This document shows positions 46,834 through 54,731 of a stretch of 64,000 nt of DNA, one piece after another. The stretch is taken from assembly GCA_024637045.1 (NCBI GenBank), contig JAGXFX010000007.1, positions 1 through 64,000 of the forward strand, read 5' to 3'. This DNA comes from Soehngenia sp. (GTDB taxonomy: Bacteria > Bacillota > Clostridia > Tissierellales > Tissierellaceae). Every line of letters starts with the position of its first letter. Position 1 is the first letter of the stretch. The notes beneath the pieces were generated by a model that was not told the DNA's origin, made no database searches, and saw nothing but the letters and a program-made list of their open reading frames with translations. The position numbers and the translations under genes were made by a program.

Positions 46834-47622
46834 ATGAATATACTGGTATTGTTAAAACAGGTTCCGGATACAACGGAAATGAAAATAGACAAGGAAAAGG
46901 GTACCCTTATTAGAGAAGGAGTTCCTACAATCACAAATCCCGATGACCTTGCGGGAATGGAAGTGGCACTTCAACTGAAGGACAAATACGGTGCTAATGT
47001 AACAGCAATTACAATGGGACCGCCACAGGCTGAAAATATGCTTAGAGAACTATATGCCATGGGTGCTGATGAAGCTGTTCTTATAAGTGACAGAAAGTTT
47101 TCTGGCGCAGATACGTGGGCAACATCAAATACGCTTGCTGCATATATCAAGACAGTGGACTATGACCTGATAATTGCAGGCAGACAAGCAATTGATGGGG
47201 ATACAGCTCAGGTTGGTCCACAGACTGCTGAAAAGCTTGGTCTACCACAGATATCCTATGTCGATGAGGTAATGGAGTTTTCCAAGGATAAAATCGTTGT
47301 CAAGAAAGCACTTGAAAACAACTACGAGGTTCTTGAATGCTCACTGCCTTGTGTAATAACTACATTAAGTACAATTGCAAAGCCAAGATATATGCATGTA
47401 AGAGGTATCTCCCATGCTTTTGAAAAAGACATACCTGTAAAGGGATTCGATGATTTAGAGATTGATCCAGCGATAATCGGACTTAAGGGTTCGCCTACAA
47501 AGGTTAAGAAGACCTTTACGAAAGAAGTTCACTCAAATTCAGATATATTGAATCTGGATGGAAAAGCTTCTGCAAGAAAGGTCGCTGAAATACTTATAGA
47601 TATGAACTTTATTGGAAAATAA
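46834..47622 (+). CDS. etfB: Electron transfer flavoprotein, beta subunit
   Basis: A 262-residue EtfB. The start MNILVLLKQVPDTTEMKID, the nucleotide-binding region IIAGRQAIDGDTAQVGPQ, the switch-like LPQISYVDEV and the VITTLSTIAKPRYMHV segment are all typical. The DGDTAQVGPQ loop binds AMP or FAD; bifurcating Etfs carry FAD here. It is co-transcribed between bcd and etfA; GGAGGTG precedes the ATG. Confidence 0.95.
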   Translation: MNILVLLKQVPDTTEMKIDKEKGTLIREGVPTITNPDDLAGMEVALQLKDKYGANVTAITMGPPQAENMLRELYAMGADEAVLISDRKFSGADTWATSNTLAAYIKTVDYDLIIAGRQAIDGDTAQVGPQTAEKLGLPQISYVDEVMEFSKDKIVVKKALENNYEVLECSLPCVITTLSTIAKPRYMHVRGISHAFEKDIPVKGFDDLEIDPAIIGLKGSPTKVKKTFTKEVHSNSDILNLDGKASARKVAEILIDMNFIGK

Positions 47623-47635
47623 GGAGGGATTGAAT

Positions 47636-48661
47636 ATGAATATAGCTGAATACAAAGATATTTATGTCTTCTGTGAAGAGCGGGAAAACAAGATACACGA
47701 TTCATCCCTCGAACTTCTTGGAGAGGCAGTAAGACTTGTAAATGACAGACCTTCACTTAATTACAAAGTGGTTGGTGTAGTAATCGGAAATCATTCAGAT
47801 GAGCTGGCTGAAATTGCTGGACATTACGGCGCAGACAAGGTTATCTTTCTGCATAACGAAAAATTAAAACATTACAGCACAGAGATTTATACTGAACTTT
47901 TTATGGATATTATTAAGAATGACAAGCCGGATATCATCCTTATCCCTGCAACTGTACTGGGAAGGGATCTTGCTCCAAGGATTGCAGCAAGATGTGATAC
48001 AGGACTCACGGCTGATGCTACCAAGCTTGATTTTGATCCTGAAAACGAGGAATCTCCACTGCTTTATGTTACAAGACCTGCATTTGGAGGAAACCTTTTC
48101 GGAACCATAATCAATGAAACGAAAAGACCTCAAATGACAACAATCAGACCGGGCGTAATGGAGCCTGTACACAAGGATGCTACTAGAAAGTTTGAAATGG
48201 ACAAAAGAGAAGTAGATATCGATAACATAGAGGATAAAGTTAAGTTGATCGAAGTTCTAAAAAAGGACATTATGGCTGTTGATATTACAAAGGCTGATAT
48301 TATTCTTTCAGGAGGAAGGGGTGTCGGTGATAATTTCCACGTCCTTGAAGAATGTGCAAAGATGATCGGAGCAGAGGTTGGTGCTTCAAGAGGAGCTGTA
48401 GACAAGGGATTTATAGATAAGGACCATCAGGTTGGTCAGACAGGAAAAACCGTAAGACCAAAGGTTTATATTGCTTGTGGAATATCCGGGGCAGTTCAGC
48501 ATCTTGCAGGAATGGAGAAATCAGACTTCATCATCGCAATAAACAAGGATCCAGGTGCAGCAATTTTCAGTGTTGCAAATATCGGACTTGTGGGAGATGC
48601 GCTGGAAATACTTCCACTCCTTACAGAAGAAATTAGGCTCTATAGAGAAAGACCATACTAG
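47636..48661 (+). CDS. etfA: Electron transfer flavoprotein, alpha subunit
   Basis: A 341-residue EtfA. The N-terminal half resembles EtfB (LIPATVLGRDLAPRIAARCDTGLTAD). The C-terminal FAD domain has ILSGGRGVG, VGASRGAVDKGFI, HQVGQTGKTVRP, YIACGISGAVQHLAGM and INKDPGAAIFSVANIG. AAGGAGG before the ATG at 47636 rules out a slightly longer reading that would overlap etfB. It passes electrons between NADH, ferredoxin and Bcd. Confidence 0.95.
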   Translation: MNIAEYKDIYVFCEERENKIHDSSLELLGEAVRLVNDRPSLNYKVVGVVIGNHSDELAEIAGHYGADKVIFLHNEKLKHYSTEIYTELFMDIIKNDKPDIILIPATVLGRDLAPRIAARCDTGLTADATKLDFDPENEESPLLYVTRPAFGGNLFGTIINETKRPQMTTIRPGVMEPVHKDATRKFEMDKREVDIDNIEDKVKLIEVLKKDIMAVDITKADIILSGGRGVGDNFHVLEECAKMIGAEVGASRGAVDKGFIDKDHQVGQTGKTVRPKVYIACGISGAVQHLAGMEKSDFIIAINKDPGAAIFSVANIGLVGDALEILPLLTEEIRLYRERPY

Positions 48662-48679
48662 ACTCAGAGATTTATTGAA

Positions 48680-48704
48680 AACGAGGTGAGAGCCTCGTTT
48701 TTTT
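48680..48704 (+). terminator. Terminator of bcd-etfBA
   Basis: AACGAGG (48680-48686) pairs with CCTCGTT (48693-48699), followed by seven T residues. Confidence 0.88.
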
Positions 48705-48820
48705 CTTGTCTATTGTGATTTCGATGGATTAGTCATTAGGGATAGAGCGATTGACTGAATTTATAGGTAACATTGAAATTGAAATACTTATTGAGGAATA
48801 AATAATACTAAATTTAGCTT

Positions 48821-48859
48821 AAAAGTGCCCAGGGGATCGTCCGTCCCCTGGGCACTTTT
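48821..48859. terminator. GC-rich hairpin at the DUF5714 gene end
   Basis: A perfect 15-bp stem (48821-48835 with 48845-48859) with a 9-base loop has AAAA and TTTT at its ends. It overlaps the first bases of the DUF5714 stop codon (48858-48860) and can end transcripts from both sides. Its GGGGAT-CGTCCGTCCCC core resembles the GC-rich repeat found twice elsewhere in the window. Confidence 0.7.
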
Positions 48860-49637
48860 ATTGACAATAATACTTACACTTTCCTTCTCTACATCCATGT
48901 GGATGTCTATCAACATGCTCGCATATTATCTTTTGTTCGTTTAATGGCAACTCCACATTAAGATGCTCCTTAACCAATTCAACCGCTTCCTTCAATGAGC
49001 TTCTTACAAAACTCTTGCAGCAGCAAGGTCCGGTTTCATCTGCAATGACATTGACTATTCTGCCTACAACCCTCATGGTTGTTGCAGTTTCATAATCTTT
49101 TGGACATGCAGCTCCAAGGAGGACACTAAAACCCGCACCGATTGCTGGCGCGATACCACAGACTCCTGTAAGTCCACAATACCCTCCAATTGCTTGTTTT
49201 CTGGTTCTTATCAAAGTTTCTTCAATCTGTTTATCCTGTACTTCTATAGTCCCCTCATTCTTTAATGCAGCCATTAAAGCTCCAGCAGCAATCCATGCAT
49301 TTTCACAACCAAGCATTGGGATTTCTTTTTTCAAGTTCATCAATCCTTCTGCTATATGTATCGGATCCTTCAATTCAGTTGAAAGTATTCGTCTCCTTAT
49401 TATCTCAAAGGCATCTGCCCCATGGCACTCATCGCAGATAAAATGACCATTTTCGCAGCTGATATTAGCATATTCATTGCTACCACAATGGTAACAGGTT
49501 AATTCCCTGCCTTCACTGAAGTAGTCTAGTTTATTCCCACAAACCTGACAATTTTCTGTGTTGCTCTTTTCCTGATGTATCACGACATCTTCAACAGGAT
49601 CTCAGCAACTACCAGCCTTATTAAATCTATCTGTCAT
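48858..49637 (-). CDS. DUF5714 protein, probable selenoprotein (UGA-coded residue 12)
   Basis: The best reading is 259 residues from the ATG at 49637, preceded 7 bases by AAAGGAG, with an in-frame TGA at 49602-49604 giving MTDRFNKAGSC-U-DPVED. After the TGA the frame stays open to 48858 and matches DUF5714 (Cys-rich zinc-ribbon-like start CQVCG...CYHCG, then FICDECHGADAFEI, GGYCGLTGVCGIAPAIGA, ETGPCCCKSF). A GTG at 49583 gives an ordinary 241-residue frame but has no ribosome binding site. A SECIS-like hairpin follows the TGA. Function of the family is unknown; many cysteines suggest metal or redox chemistry. The start lies against a decayed acetyltransferase fragment. Confidence 0.7.
49570..49604 (-). 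promoter_or_regulatory. SECIS-like hairpin after the UGA codon
   Basis: On the minus strand TCCT (49599-49596) pairs with AGGA (49573-49570), a 6-base 5' bulge follows, then GATGT pairs with ACATC around the loop CGTGAT (49584-49579). The loop G is second in the loop and lies 18 bases after the UGA. Bacterial SECIS elements typically place a G in the first two loop positions 16-37 bases downstream. Confidence 0.55.
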
Positions 49638-49639
49638 TG

Positions 49640-49845
49640 TATATCTCCTTTCCACATCTATAATAGATACTCCCAAAATACTCTGCATTTTCAATGGTAC
49701 AGTTGTCCCTTCAATATTTATCCTTGTTTTCAAATCCAATATTTTCATAACACCTAATTGCTGTTTTATTAAACTTTTTACTTCCAATGCTTCTTAGACA
49801 TGTTTCTACGATCTTTATAATATTTAACTGCATATAGGCTTTCAT
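49640..49845 (-). pseudogene. Fused decayed remnants: deoxyribosyltransferase-like start and GNAT end
   Basis: At 49845-49801 the DNA matches the first 15 codons of the gene at 51999-52406 (ATGAAAGC..., AAAGATCGTAGAAACA). It then switches to a copy of the end of the acetyltransferase gene at 50655-51146 (FNKTAIRCYENIGFENKDKY, then a TGA where that gene has a Cys codon, then RDNCTIENAEY). Base deletions break both frames. This is the residue of a duplicated block after an internal deletion. Confidence 0.8.
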
Positions 49846-49846
49846 G

Positions 49847-50281
49847 CTACTCCAAGACCATTTTGATATGAGGAATACCATCCTCCATAAACTCTTCTGA
49901 AACTTTTTCAAATCCTACTTTTTCATAAAACTCTCTTGCATGAGACTGAGCCTCTATGACAATCTTGTCAGCATTCATTCTCTCCTTGGCAACCTTGATA
50001 CCCTCTAAAAGAATCCTCTTTCCTAGACCAATTCCCCTTTCTATGGTCAAGACACGTCCAATTGATACCTCTTCATGAGACACGCCTTTATCAACCACCC
50101 TTAAGTAGGCCTTTATTTCAGTATCATCCTTAAGATACACGTGATAAGAATGTTTATCTCTACCGTCGATCTCAGGATATATGCAATTCTGCTCCACAAT
50201 AAAAACTGCAAATCTCACTTGCAGTATTTCATAGAGTTCATCAACTGATAATTCTTCAAATCGTTTCACAATCAATTCCAT
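49847..50281 (-). CDS. ElaA-type GNAT acetyltransferase, copy 2
   Basis: A 144-residue GNAT of the ElaA type. DELYEILQVRFAVFIVEQNCIY starts it, VSIGRVLTIERGIGLGKRILLEG is the acetyl-CoA loop (RGIGLG), and AREFYEKVGFEKV is the last conserved strand. It is nearly the same as the protein at 52403-52840, both at the protein and DNA level, and is intact even though its neighbours on both sides are broken copies. Substrate unknown. Confidence 0.88.
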   Translation of the reverse strand: MELIVKRFEELSVDELYEILQVRFAVFIVEQNCIYPEIDGRDKHSYHVYLKDDTEIKAYLRVVDKGVSHEEVSIGRVLTIERGIGLGKRILLEGIKVAKERMNADKIVIEAQSHAREFYEKVGFEKVSEEFMEDGIPHIKMVLE

Positions 50282-50328
50282 GTTTTACCTCCACCACGTA
50301 TTGATATTAATCTTGTCTATTTGCAGTT

Positions 50329-50544
50329 CTAAATCTGCTCCGTGGAAATCTGAATCATATGCAGGTAGTTCGGATCAAGTCCTTCAATTCCATATTCATT
50401 GAGGGATTCCTCTGTAATCTGGATTTTTTTACCATTGCTTGCTTCTTCCCTAGCAACTTGAACTATCTTTCCAATAACCTCACTGACTTCATTATCTGAC
50501 ATGCCTGGAAATATCTTTTGCTTATAATCCAGGTCATACCCCAC
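50329..50544 (-). pseudogene. 3' fragment of the DUF3221 lipoprotein gene
   Basis: A 71-codon open stretch (GYDLDYKQKIFPGMSDNEVS... EESLNEYGIEGLDPNYLHM) copies the last 71 codons of the lipoprotein gene at 52888-53850 with few changes. The other three quarters, including signal peptide, are missing. It would not be exported and is best treated as a truncated duplicate. Confidence 0.85.
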
Positions 50545-50580
50545 CCCAAAAAACCTGATCTATTCTCTCTCAAAATGTAA

Positions 50581-50612
50581 TCGGGACGCCGGGGACGGTC
50601 CTTTTTGTCCCA
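50581..50612. repeat. 32-bp GC-rich dispersed repeat, copy A
   Basis: This segment (starting TCGGGACGCC, ending TTTTTGTCCCA) matches the reverse complement of 61199-61230 at 31 of 32 bases. It contains GGGAC near one end and GTCCC near the other, so it can fold. It lies 36 bp from the truncated lipoprotein fragment, near the edge of the duplicated block. Confidence 0.85.
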
Positions 50613-50654
50613 AAATGTGTCGGGAATGGTAACCCTTGCATCAACAAAACACTT

Positions 50655-51146
50655 TTAATGGTTCTCTTTAGGACAATCTATATATTCCATATAATAGAAC
50701 TCTGCATTTTTTATAGTAAGGGTTTCCCTGCAATATTTATCCTTGATTTCAAATCCAATATTCTCATAACACTTAATTGCTCTTTTATTAAAACTCCTTA
50801 CTTCCAATGCTATGGGTCTGACTGGGAATCTATTCTTGCTCTCTTCTATCAACAAATTCATAATATCCTTTCCAAGGCCCTTACCACACATTGAGGGTTT
50901 CAATCCGATTCCGAGAAGCACAGTATCATTTTTAAATGTTATCACACCATAAGCTACTAAATGACTGTCCTGAGTAACTGATAAAAAATTAGCTTCTCTC
51001 TCTTCCTTTACAGCTAACTCCCATCTGTTCTCTACTATTGTATCCCAATCTGAAAGATTATATACAGAATACTCATCATTGTACTTCCATGTGCATATCT
51101 CCTTCGCTTGTTCTTCATTCATAATTGATAAATCATACTTATACAT
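50655..51146 (-). CDS. GNAT-family N-acetyltransferase
   Basis: A 163-residue acetyltransferase. The order is LSDWDTIVENRWELAV, LVAYGVITFKNDTVLLGIGL (strand pair), MCGKGLGKDIMNLLIEE (acetyl-CoA loop with a G-x-G-L-G core), and FNKRAIKCYENIGFEIKDKY (helix and strand of the fold's end). GNAT fold is clear; the acceptor is unknown. It lies in a run of small enzyme genes on the minus strand, and its 3' part has a decayed copy at 49640-49791. Confidence 0.88.
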   Translation of the reverse strand: MYKYDLSIMNEEQAKEICTWKYNDEYSVYNLSDWDTIVENRWELAVKEEREANFLSVTQDSHLVAYGVITFKNDTVLLGIGLKPSMCGKGLGKDIMNLLIEESKNRFPVRPIALEVRSFNKRAIKCYENIGFEIKDKYCRETLTIKNAEFYYMEYIDCPKENH

Positions 51147-51161
51147 AATTACCTCCCGTAA

Positions 51162-51527
51162 TTACATTATACTCTCTGCTTCTGTCACAGTTCCCTGATG
51201 AAAGTATATCTTCCAATCCACTCCATCCTTTACCCATACAGAGGTTCTAAGTGCATGGATTCCTAAATCCTTTTCATTTGAAATATAGTTGGCCATTATT
51301 AAATCATCATTAATCTTCTTGATTCCAAAATCAATAATTTCGATATCTCGGTCTGTGTCCAGATTGCTCAAGAATTCAACAATTGAACTTTTCTTAAATA
51401 ACATACCCGATTTCCCAAACTCACGAAATTCATCATGAATCCTCTTATCCAGGTTTTGTATGCTCTTGCAAAAGTCTTTTCTGAAGAAATCATTCTCATA
51501 TTCCAAAATCAGCTTTTCAAGTTCCAT
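51162..51527 (-). CDS. NTF2-like (DUF4440) small protein
   Basis: A 121-residue protein resembling the DUF4440/SnoaL-like NTF2 fold: LILEYENDFFRKDF (helix start), FGKSGMLFKKSSIVEFL, then strands ending LRTSVWVKDGVDWKIYFHQGT. The last segment is the family hallmark. The ATG at 51527 has AAAGGAGG 7 bases upstream; a longer in-frame reading overlaps the preceding gene. Such proteins bind or isomerise small molecules. No specific function visible. Confidence 0.8.
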   Translation of the reverse strand: MELEKLILEYENDFFRKDFCKSIQNLDKRIHDEFREFGKSGMLFKKSSIVEFLSNLDTDRDIEIIDFGIKKINDDLIMANYISNEKDLGIHALRTSVWVKDGVDWKIYFHQGTVTEAESIM

Positions 51528-51549
51528 GATTGGTCCTCCTTTAAATAGG

Positions 51550-52002
51550 TTAAACCTCAATTGAATATATGCGTGAACTATCTCCCCATGGGTGATAACC
51601 TGTGCCAATATGCTCAAAACCATATTTTTCATAGTACCCTACATGATCTGTACAAAGATATAGGTTGGAAAATCCACCTTCCCTTGCATCTGTCTTGGCT
51701 TTTTCCATAAGTAGTGACCCATAGTTGTTGCCCCTATGATTTTCATCAATGTATATTGCACAAACCCAAGGATAAAGGTCCATGCGGCTAATGAAATCAT
51801 TTGTGATCAAGCCTGCACAGCCAACAACTGCATCTTCTTCCATCAGCAAATACCATTGGGGCAAGGGATTGGTCGCATCAATAGAGTTTTTAATACTGTC
51901 TTCGTATACCTTCATGCTCGCTGGTGATGCCCATATCCTTTGAAAATACTCAATTGCCTTGCTTGTATAATCCGGGTTTTCCCTTACGGAAATAATTATC
52001 AT
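51550..52002 (-). CDS. GNAT-family N-acetyltransferase
   Basis: A 150-residue acetyltransferase. WYLLMEEDAVVGCAGLI and WVCAIYIDENHRGNNYGSLLMEKA form the central strands and acetyl-CoA loop (here RGNNYG), and YYEKYGFEHIGTGYHPWGDSSRIYSIEV gives the C-terminal strands. The HPWGD end resembles GNATs annotated next to antibiotic-resistance-like enzymes, but the substrate is unknown. It overlaps the deoxyribosyltransferase-like gene by 4 bp. Confidence 0.88.
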   Translation of the reverse strand: MIIISVRENPDYTSKAIEYFQRIWASPASMKVYEDSIKNSIDATNPLPQWYLLMEEDAVVGCAGLITNDFISRMDLYPWVCAIYIDENHRGNNYGSLLMEKAKTDAREGGFSNLYLCTDHVGYYEKYGFEHIGTGYHPWGDSSRIYSIEV

Positions 52003-52406
52003 GGTCTTCCCACCTTTAAAATATCTTTTAATTCAAACTCTAACTCTTCTATATTTTCGTAATAGATGATGCTTCTTGATATCCCTTCCAGGGTTTCTGA
52101 TACATCTGAGCCTTGCTTGGCTATTGTAATGACAGGTATATCCTTTGCATAGGCATATCCCGCCTCAATTCCTAATCCCACACCCTTCTCAGACAAGTCT
52201 ATTATCACCAGATCACATCCATCAATTTTTACAAAAGTCATCTTCATTAAATCATATGAATTGGCAAATTCGTTCGTTCCTCTGTAGTCATCTCCCACGA
52301 TGCAAACAGTTTCAAAACCTTTCTTTTCAAATGTAGATTCCAATTTATCAATAACATCCTTGTTTCTACGATCTTTATGGTATTTAACTGCTATGTATGC
52401 TTTCAT
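51999..52406 (-). CDS. Nucleoside 2-deoxyribosyltransferase-like protein
   Basis: A 135-residue protein with the flavodoxin-like fold of the NDT/Rcl family. MKAYIAVKYHKDRRNKDVI starts the nucleotide site, CDLVIIDLSEKGVGLGIEAGYAYA has the catalytic-type Glu in the 'GxxxExGYA' block, and PVITIAKQGSDVSETLEGIS follows. Family members cleave or exchange the N-glycosidic bond of deoxynucleosides or their monophosphates. It overlaps both neighbours by 4 bp. A 45-bp broken copy of its start lies at 49801-49845. Confidence 0.8.
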   Translation of the reverse strand: MKAYIAVKYHKDRRNKDVIDKLESTFEKKGFETVCIVGDDYRGTNEFANSYDLMKMTFVKIDGCDLVIIDLSEKGVGLGIEAGYAYAKDIPVITIAKQGSDVSETLEGISRSIIYYENIEELEFELKDILKVGRP

Positions 52407-52840
52407 ACTTCCAGAACCATTTTGATATGAGGAATCCCGTCTTCTATAAACTCCTCTGATACTTGCTTAAATCCTGCTTTTTCATAGTATTCTTTTGCGT
52501 AGGATTGAGCTTCTATAATTATTCTATCTGCATTCATTCTCCCTCTGGCAACCTTGATCCCCTCAGAAAGAATCCTCTTTCCCAGTCCAATTCCTCTCTT
52601 CGTGGTCAAAACTCGTCCAATTGATACCTCTTCATGAGATATGCCTTTGTCAACTACCCTTAAGTAAGCCTTGATCCCTGTATCATCTCTTAGAAAAACA
52701 TGGTATGAGTATTGATCTTTACCATCTACTTCTTGATATATACACTCTTGCTCCACAATAAATACTGCAAATCTCACTTGCAGTATTTCGTACAGTTCAT
52801 CAACCGATAATTCTTTAAATCGTTTCACAACCAATCTCAT
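52403..52840 (-). CDS. ElaA-type GNAT acetyltransferase, copy 1
   Basis: A 145-residue ElaA-like GNAT: DELYEILQVRFAVFIVEQECIYQ, VSIGRVLTTKRGIGLGKRIL, and YYEKAGFKQVSEEFIEDGIPH. It appears to be the parent of the copy at 49847-50281. E. coli ElaA function is not established. It overlaps the deoxyribosyltransferase-like gene by 4 bp and follows the lipoprotein gene by 47 bp, an order repeated in the second, decayed block. Confidence 0.88.
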   Translation of the reverse strand: MRLVVKRFKELSVDELYEILQVRFAVFIVEQECIYQEVDGKDQYSYHVFLRDDTGIKAYLRVVDKGISHEEVSIGRVLTTKRGIGLGKRILSEGIKVARGRMNADRIIIEAQSYAKEYYEKAGFKQVSEEFIEDGIPHIKMVLEV

Positions 52841-52887
52841 AATTTACCTCCACCATACATAGCTATAAGCTTTTGTCTATTGCAGCT

Positions 52888-53850
52888 CTAAATCTGCTCC
52901 GTGGTAATCTGGATCATATGCAGGTAGTCTGGATCAAGTCCTCCAATTCCATACTCATTGAGAGATTCCTCTGTAATCTGGAACTTTTTATCCTTACTCG
53001 CTTCTTCCCTTGCAGCTTGGACTATCTTTCCAATAACCTTACTTACTTCATCATCTGACATTTCTGGAAATATCTTGTCCTTGTAATCAAGATCATACCC
53101 GACTCCAACAATGCCAGAACTCTCATCTCGCAGAATATAGTCAGTCATCTTAGTCTCTTCCCATTCCACACTATTGGGAGATACATTTGAGTATAGAGTA
53201 ATGTTGTCCTGTTCATCCATTACAACTTTGAAATCAAAATTCATTTCCTTTGGCTGAAGATATTCATCATACATCAGCTGATAATTCTCATTTCCGCTTT
53301 CCTTGGCTTCTTTTATATAGCCAGCAGTGTCAGGGTCTCTGTCATAGTTCTTGCTTACAATTGTGTACAAGAACTCAGCTTCTACATTTCCATCAACCAT
53401 TTCTTCATTGTAATCTGAGATCCTAAATTCCAGGAGTTCATAATATGGTGAAAAAGCTTCTATGCTCTCTCCTTTCAAATACTCGCTTATTTTCATATAT
53501 GCGGAATCTTCTTCCTGCTCCACTGGCTTCGCTTCAGGCTTTTCATCCCTTTCAATAAGCTCTACGGATATGGTCTCAATACCAAGAGGATATTTTTCCT
53601 GTATGGGTCCTTTATGGGTTACTTTTACCCGATCGCCAACCATGAATTCAAAATTGTCACTTACAGAAAGGCTTACCTCAACCAGGTCTCCTGATCTTCT
53701 GATATCCTCACCTTCGTCTGCCAATACAATAGCTGTCAGCCCACTTATCTCAGTTATTGTTCCAACAAACTCTTCCTCAAGCTCTTGGCTACAGCCTGAA
53801 ACAACAATTCCTAGTATAACTGTTAAAATCATCAAAAGTTTATTTTTCAT
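52888..53850 (-). CDS. DUF3221-type lipoprotein
   Basis: A 320-residue lipoprotein. The signal peptide ends in VVSGC with the lipidation Cys at residue 20. A DUF3221-like beta-barrel domain follows (VGTITEISGLTAIVLAD, then VGDRVKVTHKGPIQEKYP), typical of small Firmicute lipoproteins. The remainder (about 105-320) is acidic with no recognised domain; it ends FPEMSDDEVSKVIGKIVQAAREE and YGIGGLDPDYLHM, the part duplicated at 50329-50544. The ATG at 53850 is favoured over a GTG three codons upstream because of spacing to AAGGAG. Confidence 0.82.
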   Translation of the reverse strand: MKNKLLMILTVILGIVVSGCSQELEEEFVGTITEISGLTAIVLADEGEDIRRSGDLVEVSLSVSDNFEFMVGDRVKVTHKGPIQEKYPLGIETISVELIERDEKPEAKPVEQEEDSAYMKISEYLKGESIEAFSPYYELLEFRISDYNEEMVDGNVEAEFLYTIVSKNYDRDPDTAGYIKEAKESGNENYQLMYDEYLQPKEMNFDFKVVMDEQDNITLYSNVSPNSVEWEETKMTDYILRDESSGIVGVGYDLDYKDKIFPEMSDDEVSKVIGKIVQAAREEASKDKKFQITEESLNEYGIGGLDPDYLHMIQITTEQI

Positions 53851-53864
53851 TTTCTCCACACTCC

Positions 53865-54446
53865 TTAATAATCAAATATTAGTGATTTAACTACAGCAAA
53901 GTACTCCCGTATATATGATTGTAATAAAATTGATTGCGGAATTTTTGAAGGTAACCCATATGCCTCCATCCCCTGCCTTTTAGCCAAGAATTTTGCCCTG
54001 AATATATGATGTTTATTAGTTATAACCAAAACTGTGACTGGTTCACCAGTATCTTCCTTAATTAATTCCTTCGAATATTTCATGTTCTCATATGTAGATG
54101 TAGCTCTGTCTTCAACCACGATTCTATCTTCATCAATTCCATTTTCTATAAGGTACTTTCTCATTGCATGGGCTTCGGGTATTGTCTCATCTGTTCCTTG
54201 TCCTCCTGTAACAATTGCTCTGGTACTCGTGTTCTGTAGGAGATAATCCTTTGCCACCTTAAGCCTTTCTACTAGCGCTGGTGATGGTAGATCACCATAG
54301 AGCCTCGCTCCAAGAACTATTACATAGTCAACCTGGGGTGCTTCTGCTTCTCTTCCTTCGAAAAGAATGATACCTTCTACAAGAATAAAAGATATTATTA
54401 ATAATGAAACTATCAAAATCAGTATTCTTTTATAAATATTTTTCAT
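53865..54446 (-). CDS. YdcF/SanA-like DUF218 membrane protein
   Basis: A 193-residue protein with an N-terminal transmembrane helix (about 7-28) and a DUF218 domain: DYVIVLGARLYGDLPSPAL, AIVTGGQGTDETIPEAHAM, RATSTYENM, and VLVITNKHHIFRAKFLA. SanA/ElyC/YdcF relatives act in envelope biology (vancomycin sensitivity, peptidoglycan precursor pathways), with the domain outside the membrane. The ATG at 54446 has GGAG upstream and starts the usual MKNIYKR head; a longer in-frame reading is less likely. Confidence 0.85.
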   Translation of the reverse strand: MKNIYKRILILIVSLLIISFILVEGIILFEGREAEAPQVDYVIVLGARLYGDLPSPALVERLKVAKDYLLQNTSTRAIVTGGQGTDETIPEAHAMRKYLIENGIDEDRIVVEDRATSTYENMKYSKELIKEDTGEPVTVLVITNKHHIFRAKFLAKRQGMEAYGLPSKIPQSILLQSYIREYFAVVKSLIFDY

Positions 54447-54731
54447 TATCCTCTCCATTTTGAATTTATGACTTAATTTGTATATGGTATACTCGTCTCT
54501 CATATAGCTAATAACCCTTTTGTAACTGTATAAAACAAAGGTTAATATTAAAATTTAATATCATAATATAAATTACCTCGTTCTAATACCATTATATCGA
54601 AAGTGCGATGTATTTGATTACAATTAAATTACAATTATTGCTATTTTATGTAGTTGTCGAAAACTAATCAATTTTCTGGAGTATTGCATAAAATTACCAG
54701 CTGAGGGAATATAATACTTGAGGTGATAAAC

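Noticed and set aside
49640-49716. A second UGA at a Cys position, in the decayed GNAT fragment
   Set aside because: The intact relative at 50655-51146 has a Cys codon here, but the fragment lacks its N-terminal part, has a base deletion and is joined to another broken gene, so this is decay rather than a Sec codon.
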